Assembly (NCBI RefSeq): GCF_024519465.1
Contig: NZ_JALJRW010000008.1
Location: 1-64,000, forward strand
Reading direction: 5' to 3'
Origin: Stenotrophomonas sp. Ste86
Lineage (GTDB): Bacteria > Pseudomonadota > Gammaproteobacteria > Xanthomonadales > Xanthomonadaceae
DNA: 64,000 bases
Part shown: positions 18,473 to 27,424 of the stretch, piece by piece
Numbering within the stretch: the stretch's first letter is position 1
How the letters are laid out: each line of letters opens with the position of its first letter
The notes under the pieces: generated by a model
Seen by the model: only the letters and a program-made list of their open reading frames with translations
The model's database searches: none
Told to the model about the DNA's origin: nothing
Translations under genes and position numbers: made by a program

Positions 18473-18486
18473 GACCAGCGGTGTCA
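18473..18486 (-). promoter_or_regulatory. LacI-type operator in front of the TonB receptor
   Basis: Read leftward, TGACACCGCTGGTC is the second TGACACCG(C)T copy in the kdgK/TonB-receptor spacer. It is 57 bp upstream of the receptor ATG. A clear promoter for the receptor could not be picked out. Confidence 0.6.
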
Positions 18487-18543
18487 TTGCACTGACATGT
18501 CGCCGGATTGCTGTTTCATGTAGCACCTTGGGAGAGGGAAAAC

Positions 18544-21303
18544 ATGCATTCTCGAAACATCCAGAAAAAGACACCGGTTACCTTGCTTGCCCTGTCGATC
18601 TGCCTGGCGCTGAGTGGTACCGCGCTGGCTCAGGAAACGCCCACCGGCACGGCCACCGACCTGGACACCGTGACCGTCACCGGCTACCGCGCCAGCGTCG
18701 AAAAGGCCTTGGACATCAAGCGCGGCGAAGCCGGCGTGGTCGATGCGATTGTCGCCGAAGACATCGGCAAGTTCCCGGATCTCAACCTGGCCGAATCGCT
18801 GCAGCGCATTCCGGGCGTGGTCATCACCCGTGAAGCCGGCGAAGGCCGCAACATCTCCGTGCGCGGCCTCGGCCCGGATTTCACCCGGGTGCGCATCAAC
18901 GGCATGGAAGCGCTGACCACCGTCGGCGCCGGCGACCAGAGCGGCGGCACCAACCGCGGCCGCGGCTTCGACTTCAATGTGTTCGCCTCGGACCTGTTCT
19001 CACAGCTGCTGGTGCGCAAGACCGCCTCGGCCGACGTGGAAGAGGGCTCGCTGGGTGCCACGGTCGACCTGCGCACCGCGCGCCCGTTCGACTACGACGG
19101 CTTCACGTTTGCCGCCAGCGGCCAGGCCAGCTACAACGCCATGGCTGAAAAGGCCGATCCGCGCGTGGCCGCACTGATCTCCAACACCTTCGCCGATGGC
19201 ACCTTCGGTGCGCTGTTGTCGGTGGCCTATTCCGAGCGCCAGGCGCTGGAAGAAGGCTCCAACACCGGGCGCTGGGCCAACGGCCCGAGCAACAACAACT
19301 TCAACGCGGCCTCGCCGTTCGCCGCTGCCCGCAGCGCCGCCGTGTACCACCCGCGCTTCCCGCGCTACGTACAGATGGAACACGAGCAGAAGCGCCTGGG
19401 CGTGACCGGCACCCTGCAGTGGAAGCCCACCGACGCGACCGAAATCTCGCTGGACACCCTGTATTCCAAGATCGACGCCAAGCGCGACGAGCACTACATC
19501 GAGGCGATTTCCTTCAGCCGCGGCACCAGCACCAACCCGCGCCTGGTCGGCAAGCCGGCGATGATCGTCAAGAACGGCGCGATCGAGAACAACGCGCTGG
19601 TCTACGGTGAGTTCGACAACGTCGACATCCGCACCGAAAACCGCCATGACGAGTGGAGCACCGAGTTCAAGCAGGTCGCGTTGAACGGCCAGCACCGTTT
19701 CGGCGATGACTTCACCTTGTCCGGCAAGGTCGGCATCTCGCGCTCCAAGCACGAGAACCCGATCCAGACCACGATCATCATGGACAAGTACGACGTCGAC
19801 AATTACAGCTACGACTACCGGGGCAACAGCCGGTTCCCGACGCTGAACTACGGCATCGACCCGACCAACCCGGCCGGCTGGGAACTGGCCGAAATCCGCC
19901 TGCGTCCGCAGTACGTGGACAATGACTTCGACACCGGCCAGATTGACTTCAACTGGAACATCAGCCCCAGCTTCCGCCTGAAGGGCGGCATCCTGGCCAA
20001 GAACTACACCTTCAAGACGGTCGAGATGCGCCGCGCCAGCGAGCTGGCCGTGCCCAACTTCCCCAACGGCAGCAAGATCGTGCCGGTGGACATGACCCAG
20101 CAGGAAGGCCTGAAGGGCATCACCGGCAACCCCAACAACTGGGTGGTGCCCAACCTCGATGCGATCGCCGACCAGTTCGACATCTACAGCAACAGCGGCA
20201 TCTTCGCCGTCGCCCCGCGCGCCAACAACGTGCGCAGCGTGGACGAAGAGGATCGCGGCGGCTACCTGATGGGCGAGTTCTCCACCGAACTGGGCAGCAT
20301 CCCGTTCTCGGGCAATTTCGGCGTGCGCTATGTGCGCACCAAGCAGACCGCCACGGGTCTGTCCACGTTGACCACCACCACGGTCTCCACCACCGCCGAG
20401 CGCACTTACGACGACACCCTGCCCTCGTTCAACCTGGTGGCCGAAATCACCCCGGACTTCCTGATCCGCCTGGGTGCGGCCAAGGTGATGAGCCGTCCGG
20501 GCCTGGGCAACCTGACCCCCGGTTCCACCGTGGCCGTCGCAGGCGCGGCGCGCACCATCGCCACCGGCAACCCGGACCTGGACCCGATCCGCGCCACCAA
20601 CGTGGACCTGGGCTTCGAGTGGTACTTCGCCGAAGGCGCCATGGCCGGTGTCGGCCTGTTCTACAAGGACATCGAGACCTTCATCCAGACCACGCGCGAG
20701 ACCCACCCGTACAGCTTCAGCGGTCTGCCCGACGCGCTGCTGATCGGGACCGGCGCCAGCCCGGACAGCGACTTCACCTACACCAAGCCGGTGAACACCC
20801 CGGGCGGTGAACTCAAGGGCGTGGAGGTCAACTACACCCAGCCGTTCACCTTCCTGCCGGGCAAGTGGTCCAACCTGGGCGTGCAGCTCAATTACACCTG
20901 GGTGGACTCGCAGATCCAGTACATCAATTCCAGCGGCCAGCCGGTGCTGAAGGCCGACCTGACCGGCCTGTCGCGCAACTCGTGGAATGCCACGCTGTTC
21001 TACGAAGGCAAGGTGTTCTCCGGCCGCGTCTCGGCGACCAACCGCGATGATTACCTGACCCAGGTCACCGGTACCGAAGCCGGCTTCAACCTCGATGGCT
21101 ATCACGGCATGACCGGCACCACCTTCATCGATGCGTCGATCCGCTATGCGATCAACGAGAAGCTGGAGCTGAGCCTGGAAGGCATGAACCTGACCAACGA
21201 AGCCAGCGACGAGTGGGTCTACTCGCCGTCCACCGGCCAGCTGCCGCTGCAGTACACCGAGACCGGACGTCAGTTCATGCTCGGCGTGCGTTACAAGTTC
21301 TGA
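18544..21303 (+). CDS. Large TonB-dependent receptor of the carbohydrate-utilisation type
   Basis: This 919-residue outer-membrane transporter has a signal peptide ending near GTALAQ. A TonB box-like DLDTVTVTGYRAS is followed by a plug with FPDLNLAESLQRIPGVVITREAGEG and ISVRGLGPDFTRVRINGMEA. A large barrel ends in FMLGVRYKF with a terminal Phe. The plug type (DIGKFPDLN, TxVTGYRAS) is that of Xanthomonas and Caulobacter receptors in plant-polysaccharide loci. It is divergent from kdgK-eda, with a shared LacI-type operator 57 bp upstream and a GGGAGAGGG ribosome site. Import of oligouronides or another pectin fragment is inferred from context. Confidence 0.92.
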   Translation: MHSRNIQKKTPVTLLALSICLALSGTALAQETPTGTATDLDTVTVTGYRASVEKALDIKRGEAGVVDAIVAEDIGKFPDLNLAESLQRIPGVVITREAGEGRNISVRGLGPDFTRVRINGMEALTTVGAGDQSGGTNRGRGFDFNVFASDLFSQLLVRKTASADVEEGSLGATVDLRTARPFDYDGFTFAASGQASYNAMAEKADPRVAALISNTFADGTFGALLSVAYSERQALEEGSNTGRWANGPSNNNFNAASPFAAARSAAVYHPRFPRYVQMEHEQKRLGVTGTLQWKPTDATEISLDTLYSKIDAKRDEHYIEAISFSRGTSTNPRLVGKPAMIVKNGAIENNALVYGEFDNVDIRTENRHDEWSTEFKQVALNGQHRFGDDFTLSGKVGISRSKHENPIQTTIIMDKYDVDNYSYDYRGNSRFPTLNYGIDPTNPAGWELAEIRLRPQYVDNDFDTGQIDFNWNISPSFRLKGGILAKNYTFKTVEMRRASELAVPNFPNGSKIVPVDMTQQEGLKGITGNPNNWVVPNLDAIADQFDIYSNSGIFAVAPRANNVRSVDEEDRGGYLMGEFSTELGSIPFSGNFGVRYVRTKQTATGLSTLTTTTVSTTAERTYDDTLPSFNLVAEITPDFLIRLGAAKVMSRPGLGNLTPGSTVAVAGAARTIATGNPDLDPIRATNVDLGFEWYFAEGAMAGVGLFYKDIETFIQTTRETHPYSFSGLPDALLIGTGASPDSDFTYTKPVNTPGGELKGVEVNYTQPFTFLPGKWSNLGVQLNYTWVDSQIQYINSSGQPVLKADLTGLSRNSWNATLFYEGKVFSGRVSATNRDDYLTQVTGTEAGFNLDGYHGMTGTTFIDASIRYAINEKLELSLEGMNLTNEASDEWVYSPSTGQLPLQYTETGRQFMLGVRYKF

Positions 21304-21317
21304 TCCACACCAGACGG

Positions 21318-21343
21318 CGGCGGCGCGAGCGATCGCGCCGCCG
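21318..21343 (+). terminator. Terminator hairpin after the TonB receptor
   Basis: A perfect 11-bp stem (CGGCGGCGCGA / TCGCGCCGCCG) with a GCGA tetraloop, 14 bp after the stop. Only a short T stretch follows, so it may be leaky and allow transcription into the next gene. Confidence 0.6.
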
Positions 21344-21507
21344 CTGTTGCGTCGCAAGATGTTGGGGAACGTCGGCTTTGCTAGCGTGCGTTGCGTGCAG
21401 GACACGCGGCGGGGAGGCTGCGCGCCCGCACGCAGCGCACCGGCACTGCCTTCGATCCAGCTCCCCGCGCCACCGCCGTAACGTTGAGCTGTCGAAAGGA
21501 ACCTGCC

Positions 21508-24500
21508 ATGCCGCTGCACGCTGTCCGTTCGCCCCGTCGCACCCGTCTTTCGGCCAGCCTGCTGTGGATGCTGCTGGGAGGCAGCGCCGGCGCCTGGGCA
21601 CAGCCGGCACCGCAGCTGCTGTTCCACGTCTCGGCCGACAACGGCTTTACCGCCGACACCGCGCAGGGCGATGCGGTCCCCAATTTCCTGGACAAGGTCA
21701 AACGCGTGCCCGATGGCGCGCGCGGATCAGCGATCCAGTGGGAAGACGACGGCGTGCTCTCGTGGAACGCGCCCGGCAACATCCAGGCCCAGCGTGGCAC
21801 GCTCGGCTTCTTCTGGCGCCCCCGCTATGCGGTGGGTGAAGCGCCGTTCGTGATTTTCCGGGTCGGCTACGCCGACCACAGCAGCTGGGACATGGCCTGG
21901 CTGCGCATCGACTGGAACGGCCACGGCTTCGACGCGTTCGTCACCGACGCCAACCTGGCCCGCACGCGGGTTTCCTTCACGCTCGACCACACTCCCTCAC
22001 CGCAGCAGTGGCAGCACATCGCCTTCGGTTGGGACGAGGACCACGGCGTACGCCTGTACGTCGATGGCAAGGAAGTGGCCCGCCAGGAAACCACCGCCGA
22101 TTACGACGCCGCGCTCGACCAGCTCGGCTTGGCCGGGCGGGTGATGGCGCCCTACCAGGTGCAGAGCCGCTACAACTTCCTGCGTGGCAGCGACCTGGAC
22201 GAGATCCGCGTCTACGACCGCCTGCTCGATCCGGCTGGCATGGCCGCGCTGGCACGCAATGCGGCACCGACCACGGCCGTGGCCGCGCCCGATCCAATGC
22301 GTGCCTGGCGCCATCGCTTCGGCTGGGACAGCGCGGCGCCACCGGCGCTGACTGCACCGACCACGCGCATCCGCAAGGTCGAGTTCGCCGATACCAAGGA
22401 CCACAAGCAGTGGATGTGGAAGGCCACTGACGGCATCGCCGAGACCACCTGGCCCGGCGTGTACAACCGTTCGCGACTGCCCGGCCGCAACGACTACTTC
22501 CAGCTGCCGGACTGGAACACCTACGTCGACGGCGGGAAGCAGCTTGACCTGACCCTGCCGCCGGGTGAGACCGTCAACCGCATCGAAGTGCGCGGCGCCG
22601 CGTTCGGCACGCTCAGCCATGGCGACGACGGCCAGTCGCCGACGCCGCTGCTGCAGCGCCGCCAGGGCGTGGTGCGCAGCGTCGATGACATCCCCGCGCA
22701 GACCGGCGGCGTACTGCACTTCCGCAATACCGAACAGGAAACCCCCATCCAGGAAATCTGGGCCTACGACGTCAGTGCGGCGCCCGAGCCCGCCGGCACG
22801 GTCAAGCAGCGCTACGTCATCGACAGCCAGGCCCTGCCGGACTACCTCAACATCGCCGGCCTGCGGCGGTACATCGACGGCCGTTTCCCGGCGGCCGAAC
22901 GCAGCACGGTGATGGCCTTGCCCAAGGGCGCCGGTTCGCGTCGCCGCAGTGCCGACACCCTACCCGCGCAGCCGCTGCCGATCGTGCACGTGCTGATCCC
23001 TTCCGGGGTGGCCGATGCGCCGGCCGCGCAGCCGTTGATCCGCAGCTGGGCCTACAGCTGGGAGAACATGCATGACGGCCTGGACGGCGTGGCCATCGAC
23101 CTGCCCGCGCTGGACCTGCCCGCCACGATCGACGGCCTGATCCCGCTCAACCTCCGCATCAAGGACCCGATCTGGCCGGCGCGCGACATGATCGATGTGT
23201 CGGTATCGGTCAAACCGGGCGAAAAGCGCACGCTGTGGCTGGACCTGCGCGACCGCATCCTCACCGCCGACAGCCTGTGGCTGTCCATCGCCTCGGCCGC
23301 ACCGGGCTTCAACGCCGCCTCGCTGGACGGTGCGGAGATCCGCATGGTCTACAAGGACCGCGAAGAAGCCAAGCAGGAGCACGTGGCCGACCGCTTCAAC
23401 CAGGCGCGCGACAACTGGGGCTTTCTCGTCGAGGAGCACACCACCTCCAAGCGCCAGCGCCTGTATGCACGCGTCTATGCCGACCTGACCGATCTGCTGC
23501 GGGTCGATCCGGACCACGAACTCGGCCGGCTGTACTGGAACTACATCAGCTACAACAGCCAGGGCAAACCACCCTTCGTCGCGCCGATAGCGCCCAAGGG
23601 CGTGCCGCAGTGGGCATTCGCGCAGACCGAAGACCTCAAATACGTACGTCGCTTCGTGGACTGGTGGATCGACAACCGCCAGATCGCCTACGGCGACTTC
23701 GGTGGCGGCATCTCCGATGATTCCGACCTTACCCAGCAGTGGCCTGGGTTGGCGTTGATGGGCGTGCAGCCGGACCGGCTCAATGCCTCGCTCACCGCGC
23801 TGTCCGATGCGGTGTACCGCAATGGCATGTTCAGCAATGGCCTGAGCACCATCGAAACCGACGAGCTGCATGCCTACGAGGAAGGCATCAACACCAACAG
23901 CGCCATGCTCTACCTCAACTGGGGCGACCCGCTCACCGTCGAGCGGCTGATGGAGACGGTGAAGGCCTTCGACGAACGCATCATCCTGCCCAACCCGCAG
24001 GGCCAGCTGCTGTTCTCCAGCAACTGGTACGGCGGCAACAAGGTCTACCGCGAGCCGAACTGGCAGTGGCAGAAGCCGTACTCGTTCCCGGCGCTGCATC
24101 CGGCGTTCCTGATCGGCCAGTACAACGCCGATGCCACCAGCCGCAAGCTGGTCACCGGCCTGGCCAACAGCTACCTCGCCCACGCCTACACCGACGACAA
24201 GGGCCGCTGGACCCTGCCCAACGAAATCAGCTGGGCCACGGGCAAGACCCGCGGCGGCGAGCTCAACAACGGTTCCGGCGGTGGCGATGTCATGCACACC
24301 TTCTGGGCCGCGTGGCGCTGGAGCGGCGATGCGAAGTACCTCAAGGCGCTGGACTATCGCGTCGAGCGCGGCGGCCCGGGTGCGTTATCCAACCTGGGCG
24401 AGAACTACGTGGAGGTACTCGGCCGGGGCGGGGAGTGGAACCCGCGCCTGATCGCCGATGCCGATGCGGGCACTACCGGCTTCTCCAGCCTGATGGCGTG

Positions 24501-25323
24501 GCAGGCCAGTGGCGACAAGAAATACCTTGAAGCCCTGCACGCCGACGGCATCCAGGCCAAGGCGCAGCGCGAGTACATGAATACCGAGGGCCATTGGTGG
24601 TCCGACCGGGTCGAAGCGCCGAGCGAGTTCCTCCAGCGTGCACGGCTGGGCGGCATCGCGCTCAAGCGCAACCAGAGCTGGCCGGGGCACACCGTGAGCT
24701 GGCGCTTCGCCCAGCCCGATGCCGCCGAACAGGTGGCGCTGCTGGTGCACGCGCCGTCGCCGGCGCGCTTCAAGGTGATCGCCTACAACCTGGGCAAACG
24801 CGCGGTGGAGGCGGACATGACCGCCTGGAATGTCACCGCCGGGCAGTGGCGGATGACCAGCGGCATTGACCGCGATGGCGATGACCGCATCGACGGCAAG
24901 GCCAGTGTGCGTGAGCTGACGCTGGAGCGCAGCGCGTCCACGGGGCTGCGCTTTGTCCCCGGCCAGGCCCAGATGTTCGAGTTCGAGCTGGTGCAGGCCG
25001 GGCAGCCGGTCGAGCAGCGCCCGGACCTGGGCATCGGTCGCGGCGATGTGCGTGTCGATGCGGGCCAGGTGCAGGTGACCGTGCACAGCCTGGGGCATGT
25101 GGCCACCGGCGCGGGCGCGGTGCTGCTGGAAGACGCCAACGGGCGCGAGATCGCCCGCAGCGCGGTGCCGACAATGGCCGCGCCCAGTGACCTGGTGCCG
25201 AAGACCCATACGCTGCGCCTGCCGTTGCCGTCGGGAAAGCACAGCGGCCTGCGCGTGCGGGTGATGCTGGCCGATGGCGGCGCCGAGGTGACCCAGCGCA
25301 ACAATGTGGTCGTGTTGGACTGA
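21508..25323 (+). CDS. Large secreted LamG/(alpha/alpha)-barrel-like protein, candidate polysaccharide-active enzyme
   Basis: This 1271-residue secreted protein has no named family that I recognise. A signal peptide ends near GAWAQP. Residues about 35-260 are a LamG/concanavalin-like domain ending in the typical DEIRVYDRLLDPAGMAAL. Residues about 300-690 look like beta-rich modules. Residues about 690-1090 are helix-rich and aromatic (LYWNYISYNSQGKPP, FVDWWIDNRQIAYGDFGGG, HAYEEGINTNSAMLYLNWGD), resembling the (alpha/alpha) toroids of lyases and glucuronidases. The C terminus is a CARDB-like Ig domain (PDLGIGRGDVRVDAGQVQV). AAAGGA lies 7 nt before the ATG. It follows the TonB receptor in the same direction, so a role in degrading the receptor's polymer is inferred. 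Confidence 0.8.
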   Translation: MPLHAVRSPRRTRLSASLLWMLLGGSAGAWAQPAPQLLFHVSADNGFTADTAQGDAVPNFLDKVKRVPDGARGSAIQWEDDGVLSWNAPGNIQAQRGTLGFFWRPRYAVGEAPFVIFRVGYADHSSWDMAWLRIDWNGHGFDAFVTDANLARTRVSFTLDHTPSPQQWQHIAFGWDEDHGVRLYVDGKEVARQETTADYDAALDQLGLAGRVMAPYQVQSRYNFLRGSDLDEIRVYDRLLDPAGMAALARNAAPTTAVAAPDPMRAWRHRFGWDSAAPPALTAPTTRIRKVEFADTKDHKQWMWKATDGIAETTWPGVYNRSRLPGRNDYFQLPDWNTYVDGGKQLDLTLPPGETVNRIEVRGAAFGTLSHGDDGQSPTPLLQRRQGVVRSVDDIPAQTGGVLHFRNTEQETPIQEIWAYDVSAAPEPAGTVKQRYVIDSQALPDYLNIAGLRRYIDGRFPAAERSTVMALPKGAGSRRRSADTLPAQPLPIVHVLIPSGVADAPAAQPLIRSWAYSWENMHDGLDGVAIDLPALDLPATIDGLIPLNLRIKDPIWPARDMIDVSVSVKPGEKRTLWLDLRDRILTADSLWLSIASAAPGFNAASLDGAEIRMVYKDREEAKQEHVADRFNQARDNWGFLVEEHTTSKRQRLYARVYADLTDLLRVDPDHELGRLYWNYISYNSQGKPPFVAPIAPKGVPQWAFAQTEDLKYVRRFVDWWIDNRQIAYGDFGGGISDDSDLTQQWPGLALMGVQPDRLNASLTALSDAVYRNGMFSNGLSTIETDELHAYEEGINTNSAMLYLNWGDPLTVERLMETVKAFDERIILPNPQGQLLFSSNWYGGNKVYREPNWQWQKPYSFPALHPAFLIGQYNADATSRKLVTGLANSYLAHAYTDDKGRWTLPNEISWATGKTRGGELNNGSGGGDVMHTFWAAWRWSGDAKYLKALDYRVERGGPGALSNLGENYVEVLGRGGEWNPRLIADADAGTTGFSSLMAWQASGDKKYLEALHADGIQAKAQREYMNTEGHWWSDRVEAPSEFLQRARLGGIALKRNQSWPGHTVSWRFAQPDAAEQVALLVHAPSPARFKVIAYNLGKRAVEADMTAWNVTAGQWRMTSGIDRDGDDRIDGKASVRELTLERSASTGLRFVPGQAQMFEFELVQAGQPVEQRPDLGIGRGDVRVDAGQVQVTVHSLGHVATGAGAVLLEDANGREIARSAVPTMAAPSDLVPKTHTLRLPLPSGKHSGLRVRVMLADGGAEVTQRNNVVVLD

Positions 25324-25327
25324 CGCG

Positions 25328-25383
25328 CGCAACAGCGCAACAGCGCAACAGCGCAACAGCGCAACAGCGCAACAGCGCAACAG
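25328..25383. repeat. Octanucleotide microsatellite (CGCAACAG x 7)
   Basis: Seven perfect head-to-tail copies of CGCAACAG begin four bases after the stop codon of the large secreted protein. Such arrays change copy number by slippage. The unit is not a multiple of three, but it lies outside the coding frame. Read on the minus strand it encodes Cys/Leu/Ala repeats that are only a shadow frame. Confidence 0.95.
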
Positions 25384-25683
25384 CGCAGCCCGCGGTGGGG
25401 GTCATGCCATTCCCGGGCCGCCGGGAACTACCGGCGGTCGCTCGGGGTGCGACCCTGCCGAGGCTACGTACGCCTGTCAGGGGTACCGGTCTGCGGCGGT
25501 GATGTCGGGTGATCTGGTCGAGCGTACACGCCGGTATGGAGGCCCTGCATGCCTTGATGAGGCTGCACACGCGCAAACGCGCAGCGATGCGCGCCGCCAG
25601 GGCCGCATCCCGATCGACTGCCGATGGACCTGCAACCGGTGATGTCGGCATGACCCCGAACGAAGCACGCGCCCCATCCCCGG
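25384..25683. other. Spacer of about 300 bp without a recognised gene
   Basis: Frames here are short (about 60-95 residues), Arg-rich and lack ribosome sites. A CCGGGCCGCCGGGAACTACCGGCGG segment near 25416 can fold and may terminate transcription. Nothing else was recognised. Confidence 0.5.
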
Positions 25684-26523
25684 TTACACCGTCACCGTGC
25701 CCGCGATGCAGGTCACGCAGGCCCCGCCGATCCACGGCGCATCGCCCACCCGCTCTACCTGTAGCCGCCCGGCGCGTCCCAGCACGGTGCCCTGACTGAT
25801 CACGTAGCGGTCCGGTACCTGCCCTTCCTCGAGCAACCAGCGCGCGATACCTGCATTGAGGCTGCCAGTGGCCGGATCCTCCGGCGCGCCGTCGCCAGCG
25901 ATGAAGGCGCGGCTCTCGAACCGTGCCGCGTCGCCGTCGTCGGCCTGCCACGGCCCGAACACCCCCACCTTCAAACCGTCCAGCTGCGTGTAGTCCGGCT
26001 GCAGCGCCAGCACCGTGGCGCGGTCACGCAGGCGCAGTGCCAGCCAACCGGTGCCGTTGTCCACCCAGCGCGCCTCCAGCACGTCCTCGGCAGCCAGCCC
26101 CAGGGCGCTGTGTACGCGATCGCGCAGCGCGGCATCGAGCGGCCCGCCGCGCAGCAGCGGCGGTGCCAGGAACGCCAGCCCGGCGTCGCTGCGGCGGATC
26201 CGCACCAGGCCGATACCGCATTCCTGCACGATCTCCTCGCCCTGGGGCGCCCCGCCCTGCGCCAACCACGCGTGGCAGCTGCCCAGGGTGGGATGGCCGG
26301 CAAATGGCAACTCTTCCAGCGTGGTAAAGATGCGCACCCGGTAGTCCGCGCGCGGGTCGGTCGGCGGCAGCACGAAGGTGGTTTCGCTGAGGTTGGTCCA
26401 GCGCGCGAACGCGGCCATGCGCGTGTCATCGATGCCGTCCGCCTCGAGTACCACCGCGAGCGGATTGCCCAGCAGCGGATCGGCACTGAACACGTTGACC
26501 TGTTGGAACGGATGGGTGGACAT
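25684..26523 (-). CDS. PhzF-family isomerase/epimerase-like protein
   Basis: This 279-residue protein belongs to the PhzF family (diaminopimelate-epimerase-like fold with two similar halves). Some members isomerise dihydro-hydroxyanthranilate in phenazine synthesis; most have no known substrate. It has FQQVNVFSADPLLGNPLAVV, the catalytic-Glu region TNLSETTFVL, LPFAGHPTLGS, and the matching second-half motif EDPATGSLNAGIARWL. No other phenazine genes are present, so a phenazine role is unlikely. It is a lone leftward gene; GGAGGT lies 6 nt before the ATG on the minus strand, and a single SMAG element is upstream. Confidence 0.9.
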   Translation of the reverse strand: MSTHPFQQVNVFSADPLLGNPLAVVLEADGIDDTRMAAFARWTNLSETTFVLPPTDPRADYRVRIFTTLEELPFAGHPTLGSCHAWLAQGGAPQGEEIVQECGIGLVRIRRSDAGLAFLAPPLLRGGPLDAALRDRVHSALGLAAEDVLEARWVDNGTGWLALRLRDRATVLALQPDYTQLDGLKVGVFGPWQADDGDAARFESRAFIAGDGAPEDPATGSLNAGIARWLLEEGQVPDRYVISQGTVLGRAGRLQVERVGDAPWIGGACVTCIAGTVTV

Positions 26524-26565
26524 CGGGACCTCCGGGAGCACCACCGGATTATCCACGCCCGCCCT

Positions 26566-26592
26566 GGTTAGAGCCGAGCCACGCTCGGCTGC
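26566..26592. repeat. Single SMAG element
   Basis: GGTTAGAGCCGAGCCACGCTCGGCTGCC; one copy, imperfect palindrome, between the PhzF and cysteine dioxygenase-like genes. Confidence 0.75.
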
Positions 26593-26679
26593 CCTTCGCA
26601 GGAGATGACAGGCCGGCACGCGAAGAGGCGCATGATGCCCCGGGTTGCGTCGTTGCCGAGCAGTGCCCGGCACGACCGA

Positions 26680-27270
26680 TCACGCCGCGTCGGTTTCCAT
26701 CACCTGCACGCGGCGCGCGTACCAGTCGCCGCCGTCGGGCTCGAACACCGCGCTGCGGGTCATTTCGCCCTGGTAGACGTGGACCGAGATCGCCAGATCC
26801 TCAGCGCTGGTGTTGCGGATGGTGTGGTACTCGTGCGGCGGGATCAGGCTGCCGGCACTGCCGCAGTCGCCGAGGATGGCCGGTTGTGCGCGGAAGCGGA
26901 AGCGCTCGCCGTCGCGCTCCAGCAGCTGGTACTGGGTGATTTCCAGCTGGCCCAGCCACACCCCTTCCACGCACCACAGGCCGCTGTGGTCGTGCAGTGG
27001 CGTGCCCTGCCCCGGCCCCCAGCTCATCGCCACGATGCTGTAGCCGTGCGCGGCGCTGCGGTACAGCTCGCGGCGTGCGTAGTGGTCTTCGATCGGGTGG
27101 TGCACACAGGCGGGCAGCTGGATGCGGCTGTCGGCGATCGCCTCGCGCAGCGCGTGGCGCAGCGTGGCGGCGATCTGGTGGGCATCATTGTGCTGTACCG
27201 CGTGATCGACGGCGGCAATCAATCGATCACGTCCGTGGAAGGGGGGAAACGGGTCGCGGAAATCGTGCAT
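26680..27270 (-). CDS. Cysteine dioxygenase-family protein
   Basis: This 196-residue cupin resembles cysteine dioxygenase, which oxidises L-cysteine to cysteine sulfinate with a non-haem Fe(II) held by three His. H93 and H95 are in TPLHDHSGLWC, with the third probably H149 in PPHEYHTIRN. Cys100 sits at the place of the Cys that forms the Cys-Tyr cross-link in the mammalian enzyme; many bacterial homologues have Gly there. The related 3-mercaptopropionate dioxygenases are the main alternative. A short A/T-rich stretch upstream (about 27345-27370) probably holds the promoter. Confidence 0.82.
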   Translation of the reverse strand: MHDFRDPFPPFHGRDRLIAAVDHAVQHNDAHQIAATLRHALREAIADSRIQLPACVHHPIEDHYARRELYRSAAHGYSIVAMSWGPGQGTPLHDHSGLWCVEGVWLGQLEITQYQLLERDGERFRFRAQPAILGDCGSAGSLIPPHEYHTIRNTSAEDLAISVHVYQGEMTRSAVFEPDGGDWYARRVQVMETDAA

Positions 27271-27424
27271 GTCCCCAGTCTAGGCGATCACGGTGAACGT
27301 CATGTTTGACGGGAATCACGACAGATCGGGTCGAATCAAGCGTAACGCCAATTAAAATCGACGAAAAAGTGCCTAAAGCCTATCAAACGAACCGCGCGCC
27401 ATGTCGTATTCGGCCCGCATGCCA

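Noticed and set aside
24385-25380. Long minus-strand frame with Cys/Leu-rich repeats
   Set aside because: It is the antisense of the large secreted protein plus the 8-bp microsatellite; it has no ribosome site or domain.
25509-25799. Possible small gene in the spacer after the microsatellite
   Set aside because: Arg-rich composition, no ribosome site, and overlap with the well-supported PhzF-family gene on the other strand.
25684-26523. Evidence for phenazine synthesis
   Set aside because: Only a PhzF-family protein is present; such proteins are common outside phenazine pathways and no other phz gene is nearby.
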